Below, piece after piece: positions 43,300-53,038 of a stretch of 64,000 nucleotides of DNA. Under the pieces are notes generated by a model that did no database searches, was not told where the DNA came from, and saw nothing but the letters and a program-made list of their open reading frames with translations. Both the position numbers and the translations under genes were made by a program. The first letter of the stretch is position 1. Every line of letters begins with the position of its first letter. The DNA is from Nostoc sp. UHCC 0926 (lineage in GTDB: Bacteria; Cyanobacteriota; Cyanobacteriia; Cyanobacteriales; Nostocaceae), in contig NZ_CP117768.1 in NCBI RefSeq assembly GCF_028623165.1, positions 5,894,001-5,958,000 of the forward strand, given 5' to 3'.

Positions 43300-46182
43300 G
43301 TGACCGAACCAGGAAGTTACAAAGATACTGTAAACCTACCCAAGACTAACTTTGAGATGCGGGCGAACGCCATCAAGCGTGAGCCTGAAATCCAAAAATT
43401 TTGGGAAGAAAATAAAATTTACGATCGCCTCTCCAAAAATAACCCCGGCGAATTATTTATACTGCACGATGGGCCTCCCTACGCTAATGGCTTACTCCAT
43501 ATTGGTCATGCTTTAAATAAAATTCTCAAAGATATTATTAATCGCTACCAACTGCTAAAAGGGCGTAAAGTTCGCTACGTCCCTGGTTGGGATTGTCACG
43601 GCTTGCCAATTGAGTTGAAAGTTTTGCAGAACATGAAGTCAGCAGAACGGCAAAATTTGACGCCTTTACAACTGCGCTTAAAAGCGAAAGAATTTGCCCT
43701 AACTACGATAGATAACCAGTGTCAAAATTTTAAACGCTACGGTATTTGGGGTGATTGGGATAACCCTTATCTAACTCTGAAGCCGGAATATGAAGCGGCT
43801 CAAATTGGTGTATTTGGGCAGATGTTCTTAAAAGGCTACATTTATCGCGGTTTGAAGCCGGTTCACTGGAGTCCGAGTTCTAAAACCGCTTTGGCTGAAG
43901 CTGAGTTGGAATATCCAGAAGGTCACATTTCCCGCAGTATCTATGCAGCTTTTCCAGTTACAAGTTTGGCGTCAGCTGTAAAACCACTGTTGACGGAATA
44001 TCTGTCAGATTTGGGTGTAGCTATCTGGACGACCACACCTTGGACAATTCCAGCGAATTTGGCTGTGGCGGTGAATGCGAATTTGAACTATGCAGTCGTG
44101 GAAGTTTCCCACCCAGAGGCAAAAGCGCAGAGTAATTTCAAATACCTCATCGTTGCTGCTGATTTAGTGGAACGTTTATCTTCGACATTGGGAGTTGAGT
44201 TAACTCTAAAAGCCACGTTTAAGGGGAATGATTTAGAACATACTACTTACCGTCATCCCCTATATGACCGTGAAAGTCCAATTGTTGTCGGCGGTGATTA
44301 CATTACTACTGAGTCAGGTACTGGGTTAGTACATACTGCACCCGGTCATGGTCAAGAAGACTACATTGTTGGTCAGCGCTACGGTTTGCCTATCCTTGCA
44401 CCAGTGGATGACAATGGCAATTTTACCGAAGAAGCGGGAGAATTTGCGGGGTTGAATGTGCTGGGTGATGGTAATCAGGCGGTAATTGATGCCTTAACAG
44501 TGGCTGGTTCCTTGTTGAAGGAAGAAGCATACCCTCACAAGTATCCCTATGATTGGCGGACGAAGAAGCCGACGATTTTCCGCGCGACTGAACAATGGTT
44601 TGCTTCTGTGGAAGGATTTAGAGAAGAAGCGCTAAAAGCGATCGCAACGGTAAAATGGATTCCAGCCCAAGGTGAAAATCGGATCACGCCAATGGTGGCA
44701 GAACGTCCCGATTGGTGTATCTCTCGTCAACGAAGTTGGGGTGTACCAATTCCCGTTTTCTACGAGGAAGAAACTGGGGAAGTACTGCTGAATGAAGAAA
44801 TTATCAACCATGTCCAAGGAATCATCGCAGAAAAAGGTTCTGATGCTTGGTGGGAATTATCGGTTGAGGAGTTATTACCCCAATCCTATCGCCAAAATGG
44901 CAAGTCTTACCGCAAAGGTACAGACACAATGGATGTATGGTTTGATTCTGGCTCATCTTGGGCAGCTGTCGTCAACCAGCGTCCAGATTTACGCTACCCC
45001 GCTGATATGTATTTGGAAGGTTCCGACCAACATCGTGGCTGGTTCCAGTCAAGCTTGCTCACCAGTGTAGCGGTAAATGACATTGCGCCTTACAAAACTG
45101 TGCTAACTCATGGCTTTGCTTTGGACGAACAAGGGCGGAAGATGAGTAAGTCAGAAGGAAATGTGGTTGACCCAAATACAATCATTGAAGGTGGGAAAAA
45201 TCAAAAAGCAGAACCGGCTTACGGTGTAGACGTATTGAGATTGTGGGTATCATCGGTAGATTACTCCGGCGATGTCCGCATTGGTAAAAACATCATCAAG
45301 CAACTGAACGATGTCAGAGGTAAAATTCGCAATACAGCGCGGTTTTTGCTGGGTAGCTTGCATGATTTTGACCCGGAAAAAGATGCAGTCCCCTTCGAGG
45401 AATTGTCAGAACTTGACCGTTATATGCTGCACCGGATCACCGAGGTGTTTGAAGAAGTCACCGAAGCCTTTGAGAGTTTCCAATTCTTCCGCTTTTTTCA
45501 AACAGTGCAAAATTTCTGCGTGGTGGATTTATCCAACTTTTATTTAGATATTGCCAAAGATAGGCTGTACATCAGTGCAACCGATGCTTTCCGCCGTCGC
45601 AGTTGTCAAACAGTGCTGAAGATAGCAATAGATAATTTAGCACGAGCGATCGCACCAGTGTTATGCCACACCGCCGAAGATATCTGGCAATATCTCCCCT
45701 ACAAAACACCCTACAAATCGGTGTTTGAAGCCGGTTGGGTGCAGGTAGAGGAAACATGGCGTAATCCTGAATTAGCAGAATTTTGGCAACAAGTCCGGCA
45801 AATTCGTACTGAGGTGAATAAGGTATTAGAGCAAGCCAGGATAGAAAAATTGATTGGTTCGTCTCTAGAAGCAAAAGCCTTGCTTTATGTAGCCAATGAG
45901 GATTTACGCTCCTCAATAAAAGCACTAAATCCAGTTAGTGGTAACGGTATCGATGAACTTCGTTATCTGTTCCTCACCTCCCAAGTAGAAGTATTAGATA
46001 CTCCAGAGGCACTGCAAGACTTGAAATATAACTTGCAATCAGATAGCTGGGGAATTGGTGTAGTAAACGCAGATGGGCAAAAATGCGATCGCTGCTGGAA
46101 CTACTCTACTCATGTGGGAGAATCAGCAGAACATCCCCTAATTTGCGAACGGTGTGTTGCAGCTTTAGCCGGAGAGTTCTAA
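43300..46182 (+). CDS. ileS: Isoleucyl-tRNA synthetase
   Basis: A 960-residue class I aminoacyl-tRNA synthetase. HIGH motif: YANGLLHIGHALN; KMSKS motif: GRKMSKSEGN; editing domain contains TTPWTIPAN and GTGLVHTAPGHGQEDY. The C-terminal zinc finger is CDRCWNY...CERC. The GTG at 43300 (VTEPGSYKDTVNLPKTNFEM) is the likely start because homologues known to me start here; an in-frame ATG/ATG region at 43195-43246 has no family similarity. Essential, single gene. Confidence 0.96.
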   Translation: MTEPGSYKDTVNLPKTNFEMRANAIKREPEIQKFWEENKIYDRLSKNNPGELFILHDGPPYANGLLHIGHALNKILKDIINRYQLLKGRKVRYVPGWDCHGLPIELKVLQNMKSAERQNLTPLQLRLKAKEFALTTIDNQCQNFKRYGIWGDWDNPYLTLKPEYEAAQIGVFGQMFLKGYIYRGLKPVHWSPSSKTALAEAELEYPEGHISRSIYAAFPVTSLASAVKPLLTEYLSDLGVAIWTTTPWTIPANLAVAVNANLNYAVVEVSHPEAKAQSNFKYLIVAADLVERLSSTLGVELTLKATFKGNDLEHTTYRHPLYDRESPIVVGGDYITTESGTGLVHTAPGHGQEDYIVGQRYGLPILAPVDDNGNFTEEAGEFAGLNVLGDGNQAVIDALTVAGSLLKEEAYPHKYPYDWRTKKPTIFRATEQWFASVEGFREEALKAIATVKWIPAQGENRITPMVAERPDWCISRQRSWGVPIPVFYEEETGEVLLNEEIINHVQGIIAEKGSDAWWELSVEELLPQSYRQNGKSYRKGTDTMDVWFDSGSSWAAVVNQRPDLRYPADMYLEGSDQHRGWFQSSLLTSVAVNDIAPYKTVLTHGFALDEQGRKMSKSEGNVVDPNTIIEGGKNQKAEPAYGVDVLRLWVSSVDYSGDVRIGKNIIKQLNDVRGKIRNTARFLLGSLHDFDPEKDAVPFEELSELDRYMLHRITEVFEEVTEAFESFQFFRFFQTVQNFCVVDLSNFYLDIAKDRLYISATDAFRRRSCQTVLKIAIDNLARAIAPVLCHTAEDIWQYLPYKTPYKSVFEAGWVQVEETWRNPELAEFWQQVRQIRTEVNKVLEQARIEKLIGSSLEAKALLYVANEDLRSSIKALNPVSGNGIDELRYLFLTSQVEVLDTPEALQDLKYNLQSDSWGIGVVNADGQKCDRCWNYSTHVGESAEHPLICERCVAALAGEF

Positions 46183-46213
46183 AAGCAAAAATCTAAATGC
46201 ACTTTTAGTTTAT

Positions 46214-46255
46214 GAAGTCCGCGTGGTGCGCTAACAAGCGCGATATGCGGACTTC
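46214..46255. terminator. Hairpin behind ileS
   Basis: GAAGTCCGC and GCGGACTTC with internal GCGCT/AGCGC pairing, 32 bases after the ileS stop. A second stem TTAACAAGGGG/CCCCTTGTTAA lies at 46312-46339. Neither has a T-run. Confidence 0.45.
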
Positions 46256-46376
46256 GTGTGTATAGCCACGATTTCTAGTAAAGCGGGTGCGTAAATCCAC
46301 TACCATCTCAATTAACAAGGGGCAAAATCCCCTTGTTAAAGGTAGGCAAACTTCTGCCACAGTGTACTAGTCGTTA

Positions 46377-46428
46377 GGTACTACTCCACCCATGTGTGAG
46401 TATCAGCAGAACATTCGCTAATTTGCAA
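46377..46428 (+). pseudogene. Decayed duplicate of the ileS zinc-finger coding sequence
   Basis: Fifty-two bases match 44 of 52 with ileS 46097-46148 (TACTCCACCCATGTGTGAG against TACTCTACTCATGTGGGAG, then ATCAGCAGAACAT). The offset is exactly 280 bp. Frame is not kept. Confidence 0.7.
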
Positions 46429-46742
46429 TCTCAAAAAGCAATTTTGCTGCAATATTTTGTCCACATTTAAATGTCAAACTAACCCTTGAAGAGTTTGATT
46501 GAGATTGACATTATGGCTAAATCTGAGATTTAGCTTGGTAATCGTGCTTTTGAATGATAGAACACAAATAGACAAATCGTATGAGTATTTACACTGAATA
46601 TTTTATGCGTATTTCCACTTAATTATTTTTTTGAGAAAAAACTTAATTAATACTGAGGTTGAGAAATTATAAAGACATTATATTAACGGCTAGAACTTCG
46701 ACTAAAACATGAATTAACTCAAAGTTTAGGAGATACAGAGAT

Positions 46743-47894
46743 ATGTCAGATAGAATTTCTAAAGAGTTGGCAGATTTTTTGTTGCAAATAGAACAGCGAT
46801 CGCAGTTTCATGCAGGCTATCCATATAATTTAAGTTGTGATTACAGTGCGATCGCAAAATTTTTCAATTTCCTGTTAAATAATGCTGGAGATCCATATGT
46901 CGAGCCAGATTTTGGTCTCCATTCTCGTAAGTTTGAACAAGAAGTATTATCTTTTTTTGCTGAACTCTATAAGATTCCAGAAAGTCAGTTTTGGGGTTAT
47001 GTTACTGCTGGCGGAACTGAAGGTAATTTATATGGAATGTTTTTAGCAAGAGAAATTTACCCTAATGGGATTCTTTACTCATCACAAGACTCTCATTACT
47101 CCATACCCAAAGCAGCCAAATTATTCCGCATCCAACATAATATTGTCAATTCACAAATTAATGGAGAGATGAATTATGAACATTTTGAGCAACTAATTAG
47201 CGAGAATCGCAGTTATCCGGCGATCATAAATTTAAATATTGGGACTACTGTCAAGGGTGCGATTGATAACTTAGACAAAGTTCTAGAAATTTTAGAGCGC
47301 AATCAGATTAAAGATTATTACATTCATTGTGATGCTGCACTTTCAGGATTAATATTACCGTTTTTAGATGGCGCTCCGCAAGTTAACTTTCAAAAACCCA
47401 TAGATAGTATAGCTATTTCTGCTAAATTCATTGGTTCTCCATTACCTTGTGGTGTAGTATTAACTAAGAAGAAATGGGTAGAAAAAGTTGAAACAATAAT
47501 TGAATATATTGGTTCAACAGATACAACAATTCTGGGTTCTAGAAACGGCCATACTCCCCTGATTCTCTGGTATGCAGTGCAAACAAGAGGTTATGATGGA
47601 TTAGCTAGAGAAGCAAAGACCTGTATTCATAATGCCCAATATCTTTTCCAACAATTTCAAATCAGAGAATATCCATGCATGTTAAATAAATTTTCCAATA
47701 CTGTAGTGTTTCAAAAACCTTCTCAAAGGTTAATTAAAAAGTGGCAGTTAGCAGTTTTTGAAAATTGGGCACACATGATAGTTATGCAGAATATTGATCG
47801 GGATAAAATCGATATTTTTATTAATGAACTTTTATTAGAAGAAGGGTTACTTAATAACGTAGAACATTTCCAGCTACAGCCAGTACTACACTAA
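46743..47894 (+). CDS. Histidine-decarboxylase-like PLP enzyme
   Basis: A 383-residue group II PLP-dependent decarboxylase resembling bacterial histidine decarboxylases (histidine to histamine). Motifs: GYVTAGGTEGNLYGMFLARE, DSHYSIPKAA, YIHCDAALSG, and the PLP lysine Lys228 in ISAKFIGSPLPCGVVL. In the family the lysine is preceded by GH; here the two residues are replaced by one Ala, a deletion beside the cofactor lysine. A strong AGGAGA site precedes the ATG. Neighbours do not give a pathway. Confidence 0.82.
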   Translation: MSDRISKELADFLLQIEQRSQFHAGYPYNLSCDYSAIAKFFNFLLNNAGDPYVEPDFGLHSRKFEQEVLSFFAELYKIPESQFWGYVTAGGTEGNLYGMFLAREIYPNGILYSSQDSHYSIPKAAKLFRIQHNIVNSQINGEMNYEHFEQLISENRSYPAIINLNIGTTVKGAIDNLDKVLEILERNQIKDYYIHCDAALSGLILPFLDGAPQVNFQKPIDSIAISAKFIGSPLPCGVVLTKKKWVEKVETIIEYIGSTDTTILGSRNGHTPLILWYAVQTRGYDGLAREAKTCIHNAQYLFQQFQIREYPCMLNKFSNTVVFQKPSQRLIKKWQLAVFENWAHMIVMQNIDRDKIDIFINELLLEEGLLNNVEHFQLQPVLH

Positions 47895-47947
47895 TATAGA
47901 TTATCAGGTGAAATTAATCGCCCAATTTTACGATGTATTTTTATAAG

Positions 47948-48151
47948 AGGATGTTTGAAAAGTGGCAAAGTATACTATAAACTCCGCTTCTATTCCTCTC
48001 ACCCACTCCTGAGAGGCTTTGAAACCCCCATTCCCGCACTTCGTGCCGCAACTCTTAGAAATGCTCTTGCGTTTGCCAACGCTAATATAGGGAAGGCTTG
48101 TAGGGAGTTAGGTTTGGGAGGTGATTAACAACAATACTTTTCAAACATCCT
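47948..48151. mobile_element. 204-bp MITE-like element
   Basis: AGGATGTTTGAAAAGT and ACTTTTCAAACATCCT are exact 16-bp inverted ends. The interior includes CACTCCTGAGAGGCTTTG, related to the companion sequences of the CCTAACCCCC repeats. One such end is also present alone at 3427. Confidence 0.75.
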
Positions 48152-48177
48152 TTAAACAGAATTTGATCCCAAGATTT

Positions 48178-51100
48178 TCAGGTCCTTAAAAAGTTTTTGT
48201 AGCACAAGTTGGCAGCAAGTAGTATTTCTACTTCTGCACATTCTATAGGTGGTAAGAAAAAATACCCTTGCCCATAATCACATTGTAAAGCCTTTAACTG
48301 TGCTAATTGCTCTACAGTTTCTATCCCTTCTGCTGTAACAGACATATTTAAATTATGAGCTAATGTCACAATAGCTCGAACAATTTCTAAATTTTCTCCT
48401 CGACTACCTATATTAGTGATGAAAGAACGGTCAATTTTAAGGGTTTTGATTGGTAGACGGTGCAGATAACTCAAGGATGAAAAGCCAGTACCAAAATCAT
48501 CCATGTGCAACTCGACATTCAGCGCTGTTAACTGGGAAAACACAGTGGTAGCTAATTCAAAATTATCCATCAACAAGGTTTCAGTAATCTCCAATTTCAA
48601 ACTGGATGGCTTTAGTCCAGTTTCCTGCAAAATATGTTTAACTTCTTTAAACACATCGGGTTGCGTGATTTGTTTAGCAGAAAAATTTACACTAATTGTC
48701 AGGGGTAGTGAGGTAGGAAATTGTTTATGCCATATGTGCATTTGGTGGCACGCTTCATAAAGCACCCATTGCCCGATACTAATAATCATTCCCGTTTCTT
48801 CGGCCAGGGGAATAAAATCTTCAGGGGAAATAAGTCCTCGTTCTGGATGATGCCAACGTATCAGTGCCTCAAATCCAATAATTTTGCCAGTTGTCAGTGA
48901 AATAATTGGCTGGTAATTAAGGCTAAATTCTTTTTGCTTGAGCAGCGCACTTCGCAGAGCAGTTTCTAACTCCAAGAGCAAAGATGCACTCTCATGCATC
49001 TTTGGGTCAAACACTTCATAGCGTGCCTTACCAAGTGATTTAGCACAGTACATTGCCACATCGGCATCGCGTAGAATCTGCGCTGCTTGCTCATAATCTG
49101 CTTTACTTAAAGCGATGCCAATACTAGCATTAGTAAACACCCTATGTTCATTTAATTTAAATGGCAAAGCTAGCACCTTTTTAATTCGCTCGGCTACCTG
49201 TACGGCGATGCTGATATCTTCAATTTCCTCAATTAAGATTGTGAACTCATCTCCGCCAAAACGGGCAATTATGTCTCCAACTCGCAGAACTGACTTTAGC
49301 CGATGAGAAATTGCAATCAAAAGTTGATTTCCCTGTAGATGTCCAAGGCTGTCATTAACAACTTTAAAGCGGTCTATATCTAAGAAGAGTACGGCAAAGA
49401 AATAATTTTTTTGCTGTTTAGTACGTTCTATTGCCTGCTGCACTCGCTCTATAAATAATCGTTGATTAGGTAATCCCGTTAGCCCGTCATGAAGACTATT
49501 GTGCTGTAATTGCTCTTGTACTTGCTGACGCTTGATAATGTCTTTTTCAAGCTGTTTATTCACTTTAATAAGTTTAATGGTACGTTCTATAACCATCTGT
49601 TCAAGCTGATAACGATACTGAACTAATTCTTCCTCGATTAACTTCCGCTTAGTAATGTCACGGACAATAACAATATACTCTCGTAACGGGGAATTAAATG
49701 GCTGTGAAATAGTCGATTCAACAATTCGTAGACCTTCGTTTATTTTTAAGGTTTGCTCACTCCTAATAGACCATTGTTCCGGTTTACCGCGATAGCATAT
49801 TAAGAGTTGATTCAATTTTTGCCCAAGTAACTGCTGAACATTTGTTTGAAATAATTTTTCAGCAGCGGCATTTGTCTGACAAATTGTACCGTTTTCATCT
49901 AAGACTAAAACAGTATCTGGAACGGTATCGAGAGTAGTGATAAATAGGTTTCTTGCTTGTTTGCGTGCCTCATCAATAGCAACAATTTGTGGTAGAGTTG
50001 TCCAGCAAGCGATCGCTACCCCTATAAAAGAAAGCGTCACTAGTAGAATAGCTAATAAAGAGTTTTTAGGATTATTAGAAAGTCTATCTAATAAATCGCG
50101 GATAATCCAACTGCTTGTGGTAGTAATACAAATTAATGATACTAAGACAATCACCTGTAGTACCACAAAGTCTGAGCTGTTTCTAGTAGGCCTAATGTCG
50201 TAACGCTGTGTCCACCATTCCGGGTGTAATGGCGCAAATCTTAAGCGACGTAGCCCTACATCTCCGATGATCAGAACAATAGGTAATAATAATCCCACTA
50301 AGAAATCTCTCCGACTCGAAGCTAAACCTCCCACTATTAGAACTACCGCTTCTACAAAGAAAAAACCAAGTGACCACCGAGGCCATAACACCTGCGGTTT
50401 GTCCCGACACAGCCATAATCCCAGATGTAATCCCATAATGGACATGAGATAACAGGTGCCTGCTACTGTGACAAGTTGAGGTACATTTCCCAAATTTAGA
50501 CAAAGCAAACTGATTAGAAAGGTAACTAAGATAGCAGGGCCAAGGACACCTTGACGGGAAACTAATGCAAATATGGGAGAAAGCTGTTTGTCTAAGGCAA
50601 GTTGGTATAATATCCGAGGAGAGTTGGAAACTGCCGTAGCAGAACTTAAAAGGCAAGATATACTAATCAGAAGTGTTACGAGAAAGGGGGCATGTTCACC
50701 CCAAAAAGGCTTAGAAGCCGCTACCAGATTTAAGAATGCATCGTCTATTTTTGGATTTCGAGGCGAATACATTAATACCCAAGAACCACCAAAAAACACT
50801 ATAGGAATTAGCCAAGCAGCTACCGTTAAGAACTTTAAAGTCTTATATGGATGGCGGCTATCAGCAACAAAAGAAGAAGTGGTTTCACAAGCATAAATTG
50901 AATAGCTAGCCACAAAAAACCACTTTGCCCATTCTCCAAAGCTCAGGCTATCTGTGCTAGTTGGGATAAATTTCAAACTATCAGTTGAGGAGGCTAACCA
51001 TACTACGCCTTGAGTACAAAACAAAAGCAGTAATAAAATTGCTGGTAATACAAAAAATAAATGCAGGAGCGTTAAAGCACGGCTGCCACTGAATGCCACA

Positions 51101-51558
51101 ATAAAAGGAATCGCTGTAAATGCAACTTTTAATAAAGTTTCTGGGCAAGAAATACCTAATGGTTCAAAATTGACTTTAATTAGCTTTGTAAGAATAATTG
51201 CATACAGTGCCGGTGCTGCTGCCCAGCTAAAAAAGTATCCTAAGGCTACGTAACGACCTAAGCCAGGAAAGTTCTTTAATAACCTTGTGGTATAGTTTGG
51301 TGTTCCTCCGGCGACATCTGACCAATGTCTACCGAGACTTTGTACCTGCAAGTTAAGTAAAAAGGAAATGATCGTGCCAAAAAACCAAACTAAGATTGCT
51401 TTAGGCCCTAACGCTGCATGAATCATGGGGGCAGTACCAATCCATCCCACATGACCCGTTAAGCCAAAGCCCCAGGTTTCGAGATAACTCAGAGTCCGTG
51501 GTAGGCGTATTACCAAGTGCTGATTTATCTCTTCGTGTACAGAATTGTTAGTAACCAT
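48178..51558 (-). CDS. Amino acid permease-PAS-GGDEF-EAL fusion
   Basis: A 1126-residue membrane signalling protein. Residues about 20-525 form an APC-type permease with about 12-14 helices (GHVGWIGTAPMIHAALGP, VADSRHPYKTLKF). Then a PAS domain (about 540-640, VPDTVLVLDENGTICQTNAA), a coiled coil (about 640-690), a GGDEF domain with ARFGGDEF (768-772) and the inhibitory RxxD (Arg759, Asp762), and an EAL domain (E897, FEALIRWHHPERG; MDDFGTGFSS). Both cyclic-di-GMP parts look active. It suggests that transport or sensing of an amino acid or amine sets cyclic-di-GMP level. Next to the histidine decarboxylase-like gene, facing it. Confidence 0.9.
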   Translation of the reverse strand: MVTNNSVHEEINQHLVIRLPRTLSYLETWGFGLTGHVGWIGTAPMIHAALGPKAILVWFFGTIISFLLNLQVQSLGRHWSDVAGGTPNYTTRLLKNFPGLGRYVALGYFFSWAAAPALYAIILTKLIKVNFEPLGISCPETLLKVAFTAIPFIVAFSGSRALTLLHLFFVLPAILLLLLFCTQGVVWLASSTDSLKFIPTSTDSLSFGEWAKWFFVASYSIYACETTSSFVADSRHPYKTLKFLTVAAWLIPIVFFGGSWVLMYSPRNPKIDDAFLNLVAASKPFWGEHAPFLVTLLISISCLLSSATAVSNSPRILYQLALDKQLSPIFALVSRQGVLGPAILVTFLISLLCLNLGNVPQLVTVAGTCYLMSIMGLHLGLWLCRDKPQVLWPRWSLGFFFVEAVVLIVGGLASSRRDFLVGLLLPIVLIIGDVGLRRLRFAPLHPEWWTQRYDIRPTRNSSDFVVLQVIVLVSLICITTTSSWIIRDLLDRLSNNPKNSLLAILLVTLSFIGVAIACWTTLPQIVAIDEARKQARNLFITTLDTVPDTVLVLDENGTICQTNAAAEKLFQTNVQQLLGQKLNQLLICYRGKPEQWSIRSEQTLKINEGLRIVESTISQPFNSPLREYIVIVRDITKRKLIEEELVQYRYQLEQMVIERTIKLIKVNKQLEKDIIKRQQVQEQLQHNSLHDGLTGLPNQRLFIERVQQAIERTKQQKNYFFAVLFLDIDRFKVVNDSLGHLQGNQLLIAISHRLKSVLRVGDIIARFGGDEFTILIEEIEDISIAVQVAERIKKVLALPFKLNEHRVFTNASIGIALSKADYEQAAQILRDADVAMYCAKSLGKARYEVFDPKMHESASLLLELETALRSALLKQKEFSLNYQPIISLTTGKIIGFEALIRWHHPERGLISPEDFIPLAEETGMIISIGQWVLYEACHQMHIWHKQFPTSLPLTISVNFSAKQITQPDVFKEVKHILQETGLKPSSLKLEITETLLMDNFELATTVFSQLTALNVELHMDDFGTGFSSLSYLHRLPIKTLKIDRSFITNIGSRGENLEIVRAIVTLAHNLNMSVTAEGIETVEQLAQLKALQCDYGQGYFFLPPIECAEVEILLAANLCYKNFLRT

Positions 51559-51735
51559 TGTTTCTTAGTGAAATTTACTGGCCTTTTCACTCAATAGCTG
51601 AATTTCCTTGCATATAGCTTCAGTATAACTGCTGAACTTTTGGAAAGGATAACTTACTTATTACCACTTAGCACCTTTTATTTTGGCACACAATAAATAG
51701 CAACTCTAATTGATTTGGGAAAATCGAAAGGTTCA

Positions 51736-51766
51736 GATTTCCGACTTGTTAAATAAGTCGGAAATC
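51736..51766. repeat. 12-bp hairpin
   Basis: GATTTCCGACTT and AAGTCGGAAATC around GTTAAAT. The surrounding stretch at about 51700-51850 is a decayed tandem pair (TTGATTTGGGAAAATCGAAAGGTTCAG vs TTGATTTGTAAAAATTGCCAGGTTCAG in shortened form). Confidence 0.6.
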
Positions 51767-51894
51767 GTGTTATAGCAATCCTATTTGATTTGTAAAAATT
51801 GCCAGGTTCAGACTCCCAACTTTTTAGAAAACTCGTGGATATTGTTGTTCACGAATGATTTAGAATTACTAGATTTCCAAATAGTTTAGTTCTG

Positions 51895-52779
51895 CTATAG
51901 CTTTTGCAACAGTTCCTGAGTTAACTGAAAGAACGCTTTTGAACCAGCTGATTGAGGAGCAATTAAAACAGCTGGCATAAAACTATCAACAGCCTTAGCA
52001 ACATTGACATCAACTGGTATTTGAACCTTACAAATTTTTTCTACACCGAAATCTTCAACAACGCGGTGCATCACTTGTTTATAGTATCTGCCAGTGAGAA
52101 GGTTAGCGCTGGACATGCTGAATACAATTCCCAGCATTTTTATATCTATCTTGGTTTCATGTCCGTGACTGTCTTTTAATTGGGCAATGCGTCTTTCCAG
52201 CAGTTGAATACCCACTATAGATAAGGGTTCTGGTTTAGCAGGAAGTATGTAGAAATCGCTGGCGGCTAAAGCGCTACGAGTCAATAGATTATAGCCCGGT
52301 GCACAATCGAGAAGGATAAAATCATATTCTTGACGGACTGGTTTTAAGATGTTATTAATCAGGACTCTTTCAAAGCGATTCCAAACCATTTCAAAGTCCT
52401 GTTCACCCAAAGCAGTTGCTTGTTGATGCAGCATTTCTGATACCAGAAATTCATCATACAAGTCGATATCTCCTGGTAATAAATCCAGTCCAGGAAGATT
52501 ACAAACCTGGGATTGAATGATATCTTGAATTGTCAGTTTTGCTTGTGGGTCTGGATTGATAACTTCGTCTATCAGATACCTAAATGTCTTACTTTGTTTA
52601 CGACGCTTGGCAAAATCTAAAGGCGACATCAAACTAAGTGTGGCGCTAATTTGGGTGTCTAAATCCAGGACAAGCACCCGCTTGCCATGATTTTTAACTA
52701 AACAGGTAGCTAAGTTGACGGTGAGGGTGGTTTTACCAACGCCACCTTTCATATTTGCAGTAGCAATTACATATCCCAT
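51895..52779 (-). CDS. ParA/Soj family ATPase
   Basis: A 294-residue Walker-type ATPase. The deviant Walker A is MKGGVGKTT; Walker B/switch: VLVLDLDTQ and FILLDCAPGYNL. The ATG at 52779 has GAGGA ten bases upstream and is preferred to 52809. No parB-like gene follows, so it is an orphan, perhaps positioning a cellular structure rather than a plasmid. Cytoplasmic. Confidence 0.9.
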   Translation of the reverse strand: MGYVIATANMKGGVGKTTLTVNLATCLVKNHGKRVLVLDLDTQISATLSLMSPLDFAKRRKQSKTFRYLIDEVINPDPQAKLTIQDIIQSQVCNLPGLDLLPGDIDLYDEFLVSEMLHQQATALGEQDFEMVWNRFERVLINNILKPVRQEYDFILLDCAPGYNLLTRSALAASDFYILPAKPEPLSIVGIQLLERRIAQLKDSHGHETKIDIKMLGIVFSMSSANLLTGRYYKQVMHRVVEDFGVEKICKVQIPVDVNVAKAVDSFMPAVLIAPQSAGSKAFFQLTQELLQKL

Positions 52780-53038
52780 TGGTTGAGTCCTCTGTTGACA
52801 CATTCCCATCTAGCTAGCGTACACCTCTCTCGATCTATTAAATCTTCCATTAAATTTAATATTTTTGGAAACTCTTTTCAGTGAGATTGGCTCAATTGTA
52901 GGTGTTGAGGTAGGTTACACGATTTAATCTCAGCCGTCGTAGTGTTTTTTGATAATATGGGCTAGTTAAATTGCTGTTACTTTGCTTGAAAGCTAGATAA
53001 CATTAGATTCGGCGTGTTTACTGTTCGGGAGTGCCAAA

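Noticed and set aside
46312..46339. Intrinsic terminator for ileS
   Set aside because: An 11-bp stem is present, but no T-run follows on either strand within reach.
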